DNA from: Emiliania huxleyi CCMP1516
Taxonomy: Eukaryota; Haptophyta; Isochrysidales; Noelaerhabdaceae
NCBI RefSeq assembly: GCF_000372725.1
Contig: NW_005202428.1
Coordinates: 1,426,276 to 1,490,275, forward strand
DNA: 64,000 nucleotides
Reading direction: 5' to 3'
In this document: positions 1 through 9,670 of the stretch, in pieces
How the letters are laid out: every line of letters starts with the position of its first letter
Numbering within the stretch: the first letter of the stretch is position 1
The notes under the pieces: model-generated
Told to the model about the DNA's origin: nothing
Database searches by the model: none
The model's input: only the letters and a program-made list of their open reading frames with translations
Program-made: the position numbers and the translations under genes

Positions 1-608
1 GTATCCTCAGACTCCGACAGCTCGGCTAAGTGGCGGGAGGTGGCGCTTTTGACGCGATCCTTCAGGTCGGGACTTGCACTGATGGAGTCGGCGGATGCCG
101 GTTCTGGTTCATCGACAGCGGGGTTTAGCGTGGCAGGAAGCACGTCGTGGATCCAACTCAGCGCGACATCGCATGAGTCCAAAAGCACGTCGGCAGTCTG
201 TGTCAGTGGCCCATAGATGACGACCGTCTTGACACCAATATCTCTTAGGCGCGCGATCGTGTATGCATAGTCGCCGTCGCTAGTGATCAGTACCACAGTG
301 ATGGCTGCGTCGCGGGCGCGCTTCTCCCAGGCGGTATGCATCACATCGACAATCAGCTTCTTGTCGAGTGTCTCCTTGGTGCCACGTGTTGGACAGTCGA
401 CTAGTGTGAAGCCACTCAGATCGAGACCAATGCGATCAGTGCTACTGGTGGCCTTTGCAGAGTCGTAGTATAGGCGCCGCTCCGTGATGCGCCCGTGCGG
501 CAGCACCACCTCGCGAATGGCATTGGCGGCCGCCGAGGCTTTGCACCAGTTCGGTACAACCACGTTCTCGAAATCCCAAAAGATGCACGTGTCGCCGGCC
601 AGGCCCAT
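1..608 (-). CDS. NYN-domain (PIN-like) protein, 3' end outside window
   Basis: Reading the minus strand from the ATG at 608 gives an open frame to the window edge (about 202 residues). It begins MGLAGDTCIFWDFENVVVP, the hallmark first strand of NYN domains with the metal-binding Asp in WDFEN. Further in come a YYDSAK strand, KLIVDVMHTAW, and an ITSDGDYAYTIARLRDIG segment carrying the second acidic motif (SDGDY). NYN domains (MARF1, LOTUS/limkain proteins) are PIN-like RNA-binding or RNA-cleaving domains. Nothing here shows the RNA target. The tail (EPEPASADS...) is hydrophilic and probably a linker to a missing C-terminal domain. The frame stays open upstream of the ATG to a TTTTGCAG acceptor near 646, so an upstream exon is possible and the ATG may be internal. 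The family assignment is strong; the start is uncertain. Confidence 0.8.
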   Translation of the reverse strand, partial: MGLAGDTCIFWDFENVVVPNWCKASAAANAIREVVLPHGRITERRLYYDSAKATSSTDRIGLDLSGFTLVDCPTRGTKETLDKKLIVDVMHTAWEKRARDAAITVVLITSDGDYAYTIARLRDIGVKTVVIYGPLTQTADVLLDSCDVALSWIHDVLPATLNPAVDEPEPASADSISASPDLKDRVKSATSRHLAELSESED

Positions 609-939
609 GTATGTGCAGGGCGCCGGCGCTGGTGTTTCGGGGTCCCTGCAAAACTTAGTTATCGATAGTTCGGGGGCCGGTGCGCCAGTCCGCTTTCTTT
701 TCTGCGGAGAAAGAAAGAAAACAGACATCGAGGGATAGGGGAGGAGGACAGGGTCCACACCTGCACGAGCAGGATTTTGGAAGGACGATCAGGGGCACAG
801 GTGGGGCTCTCCTGCTCCTGACAAGGGACACGACAGGCTCGCAGCGCGGTGCACGGTGGAATCCCAACTCCACTGGCGGTCCCTGAGTAAATTCTTCCTG
901 CAAGAATTCTTTCTGCAAGCGAAGGCTCTCTTGCTTGCA

Positions 940-1323
940 ATGGCCAGGGTCTTCACGCCGGACAAGCCAGTGCCTCAGCGGCCAAAGAGCGGGCCGCAGT
1001 CCTTCGGCATCGAGCTGCAGCAGCCAAAGTGGGTCGTCAAAAACATGCACCGCTTCCGAGAGGATCCGCAGCAGGCCGAACACGGCGTCGCAGCGCTGCT
1101 GCACATGGCAGAGACGACGCTGCCAGAGGACGTCGACGCGGTACTGGAGGCGAACGGAGCCGAGGCCATCGTCGCGGCAATGCAGTGGCATCCAGAAACC
1201 CAGACTCTCCAGTCGCTCGCTACAAAAACACTCGCAGCGCTGGCCGCACACAGCGCCGCGGCGCGACGGAGGGTACTGGAGGCGGGTGCTAGTGAAGCCT
1301 GGCTCGAGAAGTCGCCCGCGTAG
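940..1323 (+). CDS. Small armadillo-like helical protein
   Basis: A 127-residue frame from the ATG at 940 (MARVFTPDKP) to TAG at 1321-1323. The frame is open further upstream, but the sequence before this ATG is low complexity. Residues about 45-120 look like two armadillo-type helical repeats: AEHGVAALLHMAETTLPEDV, then LEANGAEAIVAAMQWHPETQ, then LQSLATKTLAALAAHS. The alternation of hydrophobic Leu/Ala with small residues is typical of ARM repeats used for protein binding, and two repeats alone are far short of a normal ARM solenoid (6-12), so this may be a fragment or a short stand-alone protein. A longer ORF on the opposite strand (655-1446) lacks any recognisable domain and is probably a shadow. 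Function unknown. Confidence 0.5.
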   Translation: MARVFTPDKPVPQRPKSGPQSFGIELQQPKWVVKNMHRFREDPQQAEHGVAALLHMAETTLPEDVDAVLEANGAEAIVAAMQWHPETQTLQSLATKTLAALAAHSAAARRRVLEAGASEAWLEKSPA

Positions 1324-1682
1324 TCGTCGTACTGATGCACCTTTTGTGATGACAAGGCGCCACCAGCGCGCAGCAGCGCCTTCCTGGGGTGTGTGTGTGT
1401 GCACGCGGCATGTGTTATTATAGAGCGTACGTGTGTTCCTCCACACATCGTGGACGTAGCACGCGTACTGTATTATTATTGTAAATTAGTGATATGACTC
1501 AATGTAAATAGGGGCACGTGCCCCGGCAAGCGGATCCATTCCGCTGCCGGAGGGCGCAAGCACAGGACACGCCGCGAAACTGGACGCACGGCGCGGCTGG
1601 CCGAAACCGCCGCCCCTGACATCTGATACACACGGCGATGACGAACTCGAACACACGACAGCCTCAAAAGCAGCACACGTCG

Positions 1683-4600
1683 TCACACGACGCCGCCCTC
1701 CTCTCCAGTCAGCTGCGAGCGGCGGATCACGCCAACGTATCGGCCCGCGTACGTGACGTACGCGTGCTCCGTCGCAAAGAGCGAAAACTGCATGTGCACC
1801 GTGGCGAGCGACGTCGCGGCGAGCACGACGGTGGGCGCGTGGTTGACGGCGGTGGGGCGCGAGCGGCCGATGCCCATCGACTCGTCCGTGCCGAGGGGCA
1901 GCACACCGAGGTCGAGCGGCAGGTCGAGCAGCGCGAGCTCCGACTCTGTGAACTCGCCGCCTAATCTCGGCCGAATCTCGGTTCACCTCGGGGGATCTCC
2001 GACCCGGTGAGCTCGCTGCGGAGGGAGGGACGCCAAACGAGGGCGAGACGAGGCCAGAGTTGCGCCGCTGCAGCCGCTGAGCGCGCGTCATCCTGGACGG
2101 CGCTCGCTCGATGCCGAGCCCCGGCGCGGGCGAGGGGTTGCCCGGCCGGCCCGCGGCCGTGCTCCCCGTGCTCGCGCGTTGCGTGTCGCTGCCGCTCGAC
2201 GCCGCCGACGGAGAGACGGACGCCGGCGACGCGCTGAGCGCGTCCGCGCTCCCCGACGGCTGCACGGCGCACGCTGCATCAGGAGTGGCGGCAGCCAGCG
2301 ACGCCGATGCCGTCGTCGTCGCTGGCAGCGGCTGCTGCGTCGTCGTCTGTTGCGGCGGCGGCTGCGGCTGCGGCGTCTGCTGGTGCTGCGGCGGCTGGTG
2401 CTGCGTCTGCTGCGGCTGCTGCGTCTGCGGCTGCGTCTGCTGCGGCTGCGGCTGGTGCTGGCGCGTCATCGCCGTCAGCTCTGTGCTGTCCGACGGCTCC
2501 GCAGGGGCAGGCGCCAGCGGCTGCTGTCTGGCGAGCTCGCCGCCGAGGCTGCTGCGGTCGAGGCTGCGGCTGCGGGCGAGGGAGCGGCGGCTGCGTCGGT
2601 TGTCTCCGTCTCCGACGCCGAGGGAGGTGAGGGAGAGGTGCCGCGTGATTGTCCACGAGCGAGGCGAGCCGAGCGCCTCGGTCATCTTTGTCGCAATCTT
2701 GTCGAGCAGCGGCGCGGGCCGCTTGCGCCCTCCGTCCGACGAGCAGAGGATGTGCTCGATCTGCAGGTCGAGGTAGGCGCGAGGCACCGCGCCGAGCAGC
2801 GCGCCGCCCGCGTCGACGAGCGCGAACTCGAGCGCCTCCGACTCGAGGAGCAGCCGGTGCGCGTCGGCGAAGGTGCACGGGACGCAGAGCGGCTTGAGGG
2901 TGGCGTCCATCACCTGCGAAGAGGGTGCCGAGAGGAGGGTCCGAGCAGGGTCCGAGCAGGAGCGGCTTGAGGGTGGCGCCCATCACGTCGTGCGCGCAGC
3001 GCGACGACGCGTGGTGCGGCTTGAGCGGCTGGATGTAGGGCAGCTTGTTGAGGGTCATCATCGTGTCGTAGATGGAGGTGTTGCACGCGTTGCCCACGCC
3101 GTACGCGAGAAGCACCGCCACGAGCACGGGGAGCATGTGGCTCAGCTGCCCGGTGAGCTCAAAGACGATCACCTGCTCGCGGTGCACGCGCGTCAAGAGG
3201 GTGTGGCGAGGCTCTCCCACAGCTGGCCGCTGGAGTCGAGGGCGCGCGCCGACGTCGACACGGTGCGGGTCACGCCCGCGGCGAGCGCCGCTGCGCCGAC
3301 GACGGCGTACCCGCCCGCCGTGATCTGCACGTCGACGGGCGTGATGTCGTTGAGGAGCTCGCCGAAGAGTCTGCCGCCCGCCGCGCCAATCAGAAAGACG
3401 GGCGTGAAGACGCCGCACGAGATGGGGCAGCCGACGGCGATGCAGGTGAAGACGAACTTGCACACGACGTAGATGGCGAGGTTGGCGGTGAGGGACGGGT
3501 TCGCCCAGCGCGCCGCCATGTCGAACGAGTTTGGCCGGAAGAGCTCGTTGATCACCTGTTGGCGGTGTCGCACGCGCGGCGGACGTGTGAGGAGGCGCGG
3601 CTCGCCACTGGCCGCGGAGCTCGAGGCTCGCCGCTTGCGGCGGGGAGCGGAAGAGAATACAATACTAATAATGTTAATAAGAGCTCGAGGCTCGCCTCTT
3701 GCGGCGGGGAGCGGAAGAATCCAAACGGGAAAGTGAGCATCGCGGAGGTGAAGGCGACGACGAGCGTGTAGCCTGCGTCGTGAAGACAAGGGCTATAAGC
3801 ACAGCCGAACGCGGCCGAGTACGGCCGAGTGTGTGTCCTCTCGAAGTGCTAGCTGCAATGCACGGATCCGGATGCCGCATCTAGAAGGAAGGGGGCCGTA
3901 GCGCGAGAGGAGCGCCTCGAGCGCGGTGGCGGACGAGCAGTCGCCGCGCAGAGGCGCGAGGACGTCGAAGCCGAGCAGCGCCTCGATGCGCGACGCGACC
4001 TAGGGTTAGGGTTAGGGTGGGTCAGGGTTAGGGTTAGAGCAGCGCCTCGATGCGCGACGCGACCTGCCGGCGCGCGGGCGGGAGCAGCGGGTGCGAGTGG
4101 TGCACGTAGCGGTGCCTGCGGGACCGGGGACGGGTCGGGGACGCGGGCATGTGCATGTCATGGACGTGTGCGTGTGCGTGTGCATGTGCGTGCGCATGTC
4201 GTGGAGATGTCGCCGGGACGTGGCGGCGCCTGGTGCGGCGCTGCGCGAGGGCGACGCGCAGCTCGCGCACGAGGGAGATGAGCGACGAGGTGGCGTGCAC
4301 GAAGCCGGCGCCGACGAGGCCGCACACACAGCCGAGGAGCGCGAAGGCGTAGATCTCGCCGTTGTGCAGCAGCTGGTCCATGTCGCCAAAGTCCGTCTTG
4401 CGGAAGCCCTGGCCGAGCGATCCGGTGTCGCGCATGCCTCGAAAGACGAGCGCACCGCAGACGGAGGCGAAGAGGCTCTTCCAGAGGTGCTGCACCGAGT
4501 AGTACGTCGAGGTCACCTCGATCGAGAAGAGCACCCCGCCGACCGGCGCGCCAAAGGTTGCGGCGACGCCGGCGGCGCAAGCGGCGGAGAGCATCTGCTG

Positions 4601-5442
4601 TCGCAGCGCCTCGTCCTGCGCGAGAGACAGCCGAGGTAAGCCGAGGTGCCGAGGTGGTGGCGAGGTGGTGGCGAGGTGGTGGCGAGGTGGTGGCGAGGTG
4701 GTGGCGAGGTGGTGGCGAGGTGCAGCCGAGGCACAGCCGGGAGTCTCGTCACGGCTAGTCTTGAGGCCTGGCCAAGCCGCCGGAAGCCCGGGAGGCGGGT
4801 CAGACACGCGGCGGCGCAGGAGGTGATGTGGACGTACGGCCCCTCCTTGCCGACGGAGAGGCCGCCCGCCAGCGCGAGCACGAGCGAGAGCATCTTCGCC
4901 ACCATCGTGCGCAGCGAGAGGTAGTTGTGCATCCGCATGCCGCCCAGCACAGACTTCATCTGCGGGATGCCAGACCCGGCAGAGGCGGGGCCGATGAACT
5001 GGACGACCATGGCAGAGAGCGCGCACAGCACCAGCGCCGAGCCCGTCCACACGGCGTACGACGGCAGGAAGGAGCCCTCCGCCTGCGCCGCCGCCGCGCG
5101 GCCCATCACGAGCGCCTCAATCAGGTGGTCGAGCAGAAAGGCGAGCAGGTTGGCCGAGACGCCGATCATTAGCAGCAGCAGCGTCTCCTGGATCGCGTAC
5201 ACCCACCCGATGTGCCGCAGCAGGAAGCGGCGCACGACCATAAAGTGCGGCTCGGCGGCCGCCGGCGCGGGAAGGATGACCGATAGCCCGGAAGAGCCGA
5301 CGCTCGCGTCATCGTCGTCGTCGCCATCGAGTAGCGCGCGCGCGTCGTTGAGCGCCCGGGTGAGACGGCCGTTCGTGTCGTGGTCCGCCCAGGTGGCAGC
5401 AGCCATCCCGCAGGCAGAGGGCGGAGATGGCGCCGTAAGCAA
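1683..5442 (-). CDS. CLC-family chloride channel/transporter with CBS domains
   Basis: Voltage-gated-type chloride channel or H+/anion exchanger of an internal or plasma membrane. A phase-consistent model has nine exons (complement): 5406 or 5442-4768, 4615-4230, 4115-4064, 3999-3897, 3772-3696, 3555-3250, 3172-2987, 2913-2013, 1960-1683, giving about 975-987 residues. Signature motifs in order: AGSGIPQMKS (GSGIP selectivity motif), VGKEGPYVHI (GKEGP; E at the gating-glutamate position), GAPVGGVLFSIEV, CGVFTPVFLIGAAGGRL (GxFxP), and SVIVFELTGQ. A CBS domain (VMDATLKPLC...LQIEHIL) precedes a roughly 200-residue Gln/Pro/Ser-rich linker, then the second CBS (YVTYAGRYVGVIRRSQL). The linker is unusually long. 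Six or seven of eight introns use GC donors; several carry exon-start duplications (see separate entries). The ATG at 5406 (MAAATW) is the more natural start. Very sure of the family; ion specificity not inferable. Confidence 0.93.
1961..2012 (-). other. CLC intron 8: duplicated exon start plus CCGAGATT repeats
   Basis: A 52-nt GC-AG intron separating the poly-Gln linker exon from the last CBS exon. Sequence at 1994-2016 (overlapping the donor) and at 1935-1957 (just inside the last exon) are 23-nt near copies with four mismatches. Between them, on the coding strand, lie two tandem copies of an approximately 10-nt CCGAGATTNG motif ending in the acceptor TAG. Phase 1 on both sides supports this placement, although exact borders inside the duplication are slightly ambiguous. 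Confidence 0.65.
2914..2986 (-). other. CLC intron 7: intron 5' end copies the next exon start
   Basis: A 73-nt GT-AG intron. Its first 27 nt (coding strand, 2986 down to 2960) match the first 27 nt of the next exon (2913 down to 2887) with one mismatch. Both copies translate as VM(G/D)ATLKPL. The filler between contains a short internal repeat (GCTCGGACCCT-like, twice) and ends CTCTTCGCAG. Splicing at these sites removes the first copy and keeps CBS reading frame and length. Confidence 0.8.
3556..3695 (-). other. CLC intron 5: composite intron with internal direct repeat and AT-rich filler
   Basis: A 140-nt GC-AG intron inferred from exon phase. Two copies of a roughly 35-nt block (CGCTCCCCGCCGCAAG... 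to GCCTCGAGCTC on the coding strand) flank an AT-rich filler (TTATTAACATTATTAG-like). The intron's start also resembles the start of the next exon, sharing CGAGCTCTT at the same offset. The AT filler stands out sharply from the GC-rich surroundings. Confidence 0.6.
3773..3896 (-). mobile_element. CLC intron 4: AGATGCGG-family introner-like intron
   Basis: A 124-nt GC-AG intron. On the coding strand it starts GCCCCCTTCCTTCTAGATGCGG in effect, followed by GGATCCGTGCA and a GCACTTCGAGAGGACACACACTCGGC-type core, and ends CTTCACGACGCAG. The AGATGCGG start and CTCGAGAGGACAC core match the intron at 8444-8624 of the ABC-F gene closely, although the host genes are unrelated and on opposite strands; in both the element reads in the sense of transcription. 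Confidence 0.65.
4000..4063 (-). other. CLC intron 3: intron made of duplicated exon plus telomeric repeats
   Basis: A 64-nt GT-AG intron. A perfect 29-nt direct repeat lies at 3973-4001 and 4037-4065. The 35 nt between the copies are almost pure telomeric repeat (TTAGGG on the plus strand, CCCTAA on the coding strand) with one variant unit. Splicing from CGGCAG|GTCGCG to CCCTAG|GTCGCG removes one copy plus the telomeric filler and keeps phase 0. The acceptor AG is supplied by the telomeric repeat itself. Confidence 0.85.
4116..4229 (-). other. CLC intron 2 with CA-rich core
   Basis: A 114-nt GC-AG intron in phase 2. It starts GCGCCGCCACGT and the next exon starts GCACCGCTACGT, a 12-nt near copy with two differences. 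The middle is an ACACGCACATG-type purine/pyrimidine alternating stretch. Confidence 0.65.
4616..4767 (-). repeat. CLC intron 1 with 11-bp minisatellite
   Basis: A 152-nt GC-AG intron in phase 0 (CTTGGCCAG|GC ... CTCGCGCAG). About six perfect tandem copies of GCCACCACCTC (coding strand; plus GAGGTGGTGGC, about 4648-4720) fill the core. It falls between the GKEGP exon and the next transmembrane exon; reading through it would break a helix region. Confidence 0.75.
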
Positions 5443-5544
5443 AGGTTAGAAAAGAGAAATCACGCCGATGCCCGCACTCCAAGTGCTCCAAGTGCACACC
5501 GCGCACCTACATGACAAGCGATCCCACGATTGCGAATGTGGGGA

Positions 5545-5889
5545 CTACATGATTACAGGAAGGGTGGAGGGGCCCGTCTGCAGAGCTAGGCGGCGCGGGC
5601 ACCCCCCACTGGGGCCGAGGACAAGGAGCCGTTCGTCGCTTGCTTGTTCTTTTGCTTGTTGATCCAGTCGGTACGCTCCTTGCGCGCCTGATTGTTTGAT
5701 GTTGTCGGCGTCGCCCGCCACCGCCGCCTTGGAGATCTGCTGCGTGTGGTGGACGACGAAGGAGGAGGCGCTCGCCGACGCCGCCCCGTACACCGTCCGG
5801 TCCGTGTTGGTGCCCGCCGCCTCTTTGGCGAACACGTGGAGGAACTGCTTGGTGGGCGGCGCAATGCCTCCCAAAGTTTCCACGAGCAC
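5545..5889 (-). pseudogene. Reverse-transcriptase C-terminal tail remnant
   Basis: A short minus frame containing ETLGGIAPPTKQFLHVFAKE, then SSFVVHHTQQISKAAVAGDA. This order (E-x-GG-x-x-P...F...A, then a basic or His-rich strand and Q-x-I-S-x-A) resembles the conserved tail that follows the RT domain in many algal LINE-like and plasmid-derived reverse transcriptases. No palm motif (YxDD) or endonuclease is found nearby, so only the tail remains. The identification is by resemblance and is tentative. Confidence 0.4.
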
Positions 5890-6123
5890 CAGCCGCGTTA
5901 CGGGTCCCGGGGGGTCGGATGGGTTGCGAGAGGGCCCCGGCTATTTTTTGTTTGAATCCCGGAGGCCGTTAGAACATGAATTGACGGTCCACGTGCCCGT
6001 CCACAGCCACGGACAACATGCTAGCCCAGCAGGCCGCTCCCACCGCCGCCCGCGGCGGAGGCAAGGCGGCAAAGGGTGGCAAGGGTGGCGGCAAGGGCGG
6101 TGGCAAGGGTGGTGGCCGTGTGG

Positions 6124-6405
6124 CGCACCAGACCCGCTTTGCGCCGCCGCACTCAACGCCCGATACTCGGTTAGAGCCGGCGGAGCGACGGCGGCAAAGG
6201 TGGCTGCGGCCGCCGGCGACCTCACACGGTGTCGAGCGCCGTAGAGACGGCCCCGAGAGCCGCCACCAGGTGTGCCACGACCGCCGCCGCGAGGCTCGTG
6301 GCGATGGATGCGCCAGACCCGCTTTGCGCCGCCGCCAACGCCCGATACTCGATCAGAGCCGGTGGAGCGACGGCGGCAGAGTTGCGGCCGCCGGCGACCT
6401 TCCCC
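6124..6405 (+). repeat. Two-copy tandem duplication of about 95 bp
   Basis: Blocks starting at about 6124 and 6311 share the strings AGACCCGCTTTGCGCCGCCGC, CCCGATACTCG, AGAGCCGG(C/T)GGAGCGACGGCGGC and GGCCGCCGGCGACCT, in the same order, with scattered substitutions. Both strands have open frames here, but nothing recognisable is encoded. Confidence 0.6.
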
Positions 6406-6415
6406 TCGACCACGC

Positions 6416-7261
6416 CGCCGACCCGTCCACAAGCACGCGTGGACTGCCATCGAGAAGAAGGAGAAGGAGGGCGGCGGATCCGGAGCCCGCGGGCGCGGCG
6501 TGGGCGGGCGCGGGCGCGGGCGGACGCGCGGGACCCCGCCAGCGGAGGCGGCAATGCCTCTGGCGGCTCTGCAGGCGGCGCGCGGCGCGCCCCTCGCCGG
6601 TCTCCCGCACGCTCCTGAGGGCCGAGAGGGCCGAGAGGCGGGGTCGGTGACCCGGGGGCATGGGCGGTGCGGCCCGCGCCGCGCGCGGGCGCGTAGCAGC
6701 CCGTGAGTGCCGAGATCGGGTCTGTGCTTCGACGTAGCATGGGCCCCCGGAGGCCCATCTACAGCAGCGGCGAAGTGAGCGTGTTTGTGGTGTTGGTGTG
6801 ACGTCTGAGCTTGGATCTGTGACTAAAGCCGCTTACCACTGATGGATCCCCACCCGAATAACACACAGTGAGCGCCCCAGCACTTCACTACGCCCTCCGC
6901 GCGAAATCGCTAGTGGTGCTTTGTGGCAGCACATTGTGCTTTGTGGCAGCACGGGTGCGGTGCCCGAGACCGATTGCCCCACGAGCCCCTCCCCAACGTC
7001 GTCGACTTAATGAGAGGGTTCCAGCACTTGACCTCGTAGTGAACGTCCCGCATCTAGAAAAGAAAAAGGGCGCCGAATCCCTGCTTTCCGCACATCCAGC
7101 AAAAAAGAAAAGTGTGTCGGCGAGGCGAGCGAACGGACCGCACCAGGACAAGGGTTGTGCGTAGAGACAAGCGTGGTGTAGTGGTGTAGAGGCCGGTTTT
7201 CACATTTCTCATACTACTATAACTAGTACTCCTCTCGGCGACAAGCAACCACGCGCAGCCG
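6416..7261. other. Intergenic stretch without a recognised gene
   Basis: GC-rich, then falling in GC towards 7200. Short ORFs on both strands have no recognisable domain. It presumably holds the promoter of the ABC-F gene; no TATA or other box is convincing. Confidence 0.5.
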
Positions 7262-7841
7262 ATGCTCTTCGACGTGCCGGTCCACGAGCTGACTGCCGGC
7301 GACGGCGACAAGGCGCTGCTCACCGCGGACGGCGGCCGGAACCGTGGCCATGGTGCCGACTTTGGGCACCTCAAGAACCGTCTGCGGCTCCGCAGCGGTG
7401 GCCGGTACGCCATGATCGGCCGTAACGGGTGCGGCAAGTCGACGCTTCTTCGGGCGCTTGCCTCTGGCACGCTCCCCGAGTGGCCCGGCTCCATCCGCAC
7501 GTTTCTGGTGGAGCAGGACCACCGGATCGATCCCGAGCAGCAGGTGATAGAGGCGGTGCTCTCCGCCGACAGCCGCGTCTCGGACTTGCAGGCGGAGGCG
7601 GCACGGCTCGAGAGGGAGTCCGCCGAGGCGAGGGAGTCTGCGACGGAGCGGCTATGCGAGATCTACGAGGCGCTCGAGGAGCTCGACGCAGAGTCGGAGG
7701 GACTGCGCCGGCACCGGGTCGAGGCCATCCTCGGCGGCCTCGGCTTCACGGCGGAGATGCAGGGCGCCGCAGTGGGCGAGCTGAGCGGAGGGTGGCAGGC
7801 GCGGCTGGCGATGGCGAGCGCGCTCTTCGTCGAGCCCGAGC

Positions 7842-7879
<38 letters not shown>

Positions 7880-9448
7880 CGGGGGCTGCGATGGCTGCAG
7901 CGGTACCTCCGCGACGAGTTTCGGGGGACGATGCTGGTCGTCGCGCACGACCGCGCCTTCCTCGACGCGGTGGCGACCGACATCATCCTCTTCGAGGGCG
8001 TCAAGGGGACGCTCACCTATTTTCACGGCACGCTCGAGGAGAGGGGCCTAGATGCGGAGGAGATGCGGAGTCCGTCTCCTCTCGAGCCAGCGGCTCGAGT
8101 CGACACGCAACCGCATCGTAGCTCTCGCATTCACGCGGTGCTCTGCACACCCGATGCCGTGTCCACGCCCCTGAGGTCCACGTCACGTGCTTCTCTAGGA
8201 GTTTGAGACGCGGACCGCCGACTCGTCTGCCGCGATGCAGCGTCAGGTCGCGGCGCTCGAGCGGAAGAAGAAGCACATCGAGCAGTCGGTTGACAAGATG
8301 AAGCAGGCGGCCGCCGGGAAGCACGGCGACCAGAAGAAGTCGGACCTGGTCGCCTCCCGCGAGAAGAAGCTCGGCCGGATGGGCCTCGAGAAGACGGCCG
8401 ACGGCAAAAAGTTCAACGCGCAGAAGCCCGCGCAGCCTCAGATGCGGGATCCGTGTACACTCCGACCAGCACTCGAGAGGACACGCACTCGGCTGTATTT
8501 AGCTGCACCGGGAACCTGCTTGCGCACACTGCACGAGTCCGCATTCACTCCTGCCTCTGGTGCATTCTGGTGGGAGGCACGGCCTCCTTGAACGATTCCT
8601 TGATACATTAATTGCTACGGGCAGACACGGCATCCGCGCGGGCGCGGCCAACCACAACGACGGCGAGAGCAAGGGGTCGGGCACGATGCGCAAGATGGTG
8701 GGCACGTCGCTGCTGCCGAAGTCGGCGCCGGAGCTCAAGTGGGGCTTCGGCGACAGCGCGCCGCTCGGCCTGTCGGACGACGCGCCGCTGCTGGAGCTGC
8801 GGTCGGTCGGCTTTGCCTACCCGGGCGGGGGACAGCCGACCCTCTTCTCAGGCGTCGAGCTGTCGCTCGGCTCTCGCTGCCGGGTCGCGCAAGTCACCGC
8901 CGCGACGGGCGGTGAAGAGCGCCTCTTGTCTACACACGCGTTGCTTGTGCACAGGTCGCGCTCGTCGGCCGGAACGGGACGGGCAAGTCGTCGCTGATGC
9001 GGCTGCTCACGGGGGAGGCCGAGCCGAGCGCGGGCGAGGTGTGGCGCCACCGCGGCTTGCGCGTGGCGCACTACAGCCAGCACCTCGCGGAGAGCCTCGA
9101 CAAGGAAGCGCGGGCTGCGCATCCAGCAGCTCCTCGAGCCTTCACGGAACCTTCTCGGACCCTTCCCATAGGAGACGCGGAGCGGGTTTGCCTGGCTCAA
9201 GGCGCCGGCTCGCCCCCCCCGGCCCACCGCTCGCCCTGCACTTGCCCAACGGCCAGCCCCTCCCCCCCCCCCCGCTCTGCCAGGACGAGCTGCCCGACGC
9301 CAAGGACGAGGACCTCCGGCGCCAGCTGGGCTCGTTTGGCATCAACAGCGGGGCCAGCGGGCTGGCCTCCCTCCCCCTCTCGGCGCTTAGCGGAGGGCAG
9401 CGCGTGCGCGTCGTCATCGCGCGCCTGGCGATGGAGGCGCCGCATCTC

Positions 9449-9484
<36 letters not shown>

Positions 9485-9670
9485 TACTCGATCGACGCCC
9501 TGAGCGACGCGCTCGAGCGCTTTGCGGGCGGCATCGTCCTCGTGTCCCACAACGCGAGCCTCCTTGAAAAGGTGGCGCGCGACGTCTACATCGTGAGCGG
9601 TGCCAAGCGCACGGTGCAGCGGTTCGACGGAACCGTTGACGAGTACCTCGCTCGGGTGTTGGGGAGGTGA
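7262..9670 (+). CDS. ABC-F family ATPase (GCN20/ABCF type)
   Basis: Soluble twin-ATPase protein of the ABC-F group; relatives act on ribosomes or in translation control. Exons in a phase-consistent model: 7262 to about 8038, 8199-8443, 8625-8883, 8955-9107, 9172-9201, 9284-9670. First ATPase: Walker A GRNGCGKST, signature LSGGWQARLAMA, Walker B ELLLLDEPTNHLDL and a switch His in VVAHDRAF. Inter-domain linker: FETRTADSSAAMQRQVAALERKKK, charged and coiled, as usual for ABC-F. Second ATPase: Walker A GRNGTGKSS, signature LSGGQRVRV, Walker B HLLLLDEPTNHLDL, switch VLVSHNAS. No membrane segments. The N-terminal 50 residues contain a poorly matching patch (7310-7375), perhaps a further small intron. 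Introns use GC, GT and possibly GA donors, and two of them are AGATGCGG-type. Confidence 0.92.
8039..8198 (+). mobile_element. ABC-F intron 1: AGATGCGG-family intron
   Basis: The intron interrupts the GTLE-EFETR linker. Inside it AGATGCGGAGTCCGT is followed by a CTCGAG...GACACGCA core, matching the family seen at 8444. The donor is ambiguous: GA after CTCGAG (8038) gives the best protein (GTLEEFETR), a GC donor at 8055 leaves six extra residues. The acceptor is TTCTCTAG at 8198. Confidence 0.55.
8444..8624 (+). mobile_element. ABC-F intron 2: AGATGCGG-family intron
   Basis: A 181-nt GC-AG intron (CTCAGAT|GCGG ... CTACGGGCAG) in phase 2. Starts AGATGCGGGATCCGTGTAC, with core AGCACTCGAGAGGACACGCA then CTCGGCTG. 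This is the clearest copy of the family and nearly matches the CLC intron at 3773-3896 over about 50 nt. Confidence 0.7.
8884..8954 (+). other. ABC-F intron 3 with short exon-start duplication
   Basis: A 71-nt GT-AG intron splitting the Walker A strand (SRCR|VALVGRNG). Intron start GTCGCGCAAGTC and exon start GTCGCGCTCGTC differ at two positions. Confidence 0.75.

Noticed and set aside
655..1446. 263-codon minus ORF
   Set aside because: No domain, Cys/Arg/Leu composition from GC bias, overlaps the better plus-strand ARM-like frame.
2088..3463. Several long ORFs on both strands opposite or out of frame with the CLC poly-Gln exon
   Set aside because: They are shadows of CAG-rich coding sequence; only one frame carries CBS motifs.
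4000..4040. TTAGGG repeats as a chromosome end or fusion point
   Set aside because: Only 35 nt, inside an intron, flanked by a perfect 29-nt exon duplication with coding sequence continuing on both sides; a repair filler explains it better.
4034..5050. ORF with HHLATTSPPPR repeats
   Set aside because: Read-through of the CLC intron 1 minisatellite.
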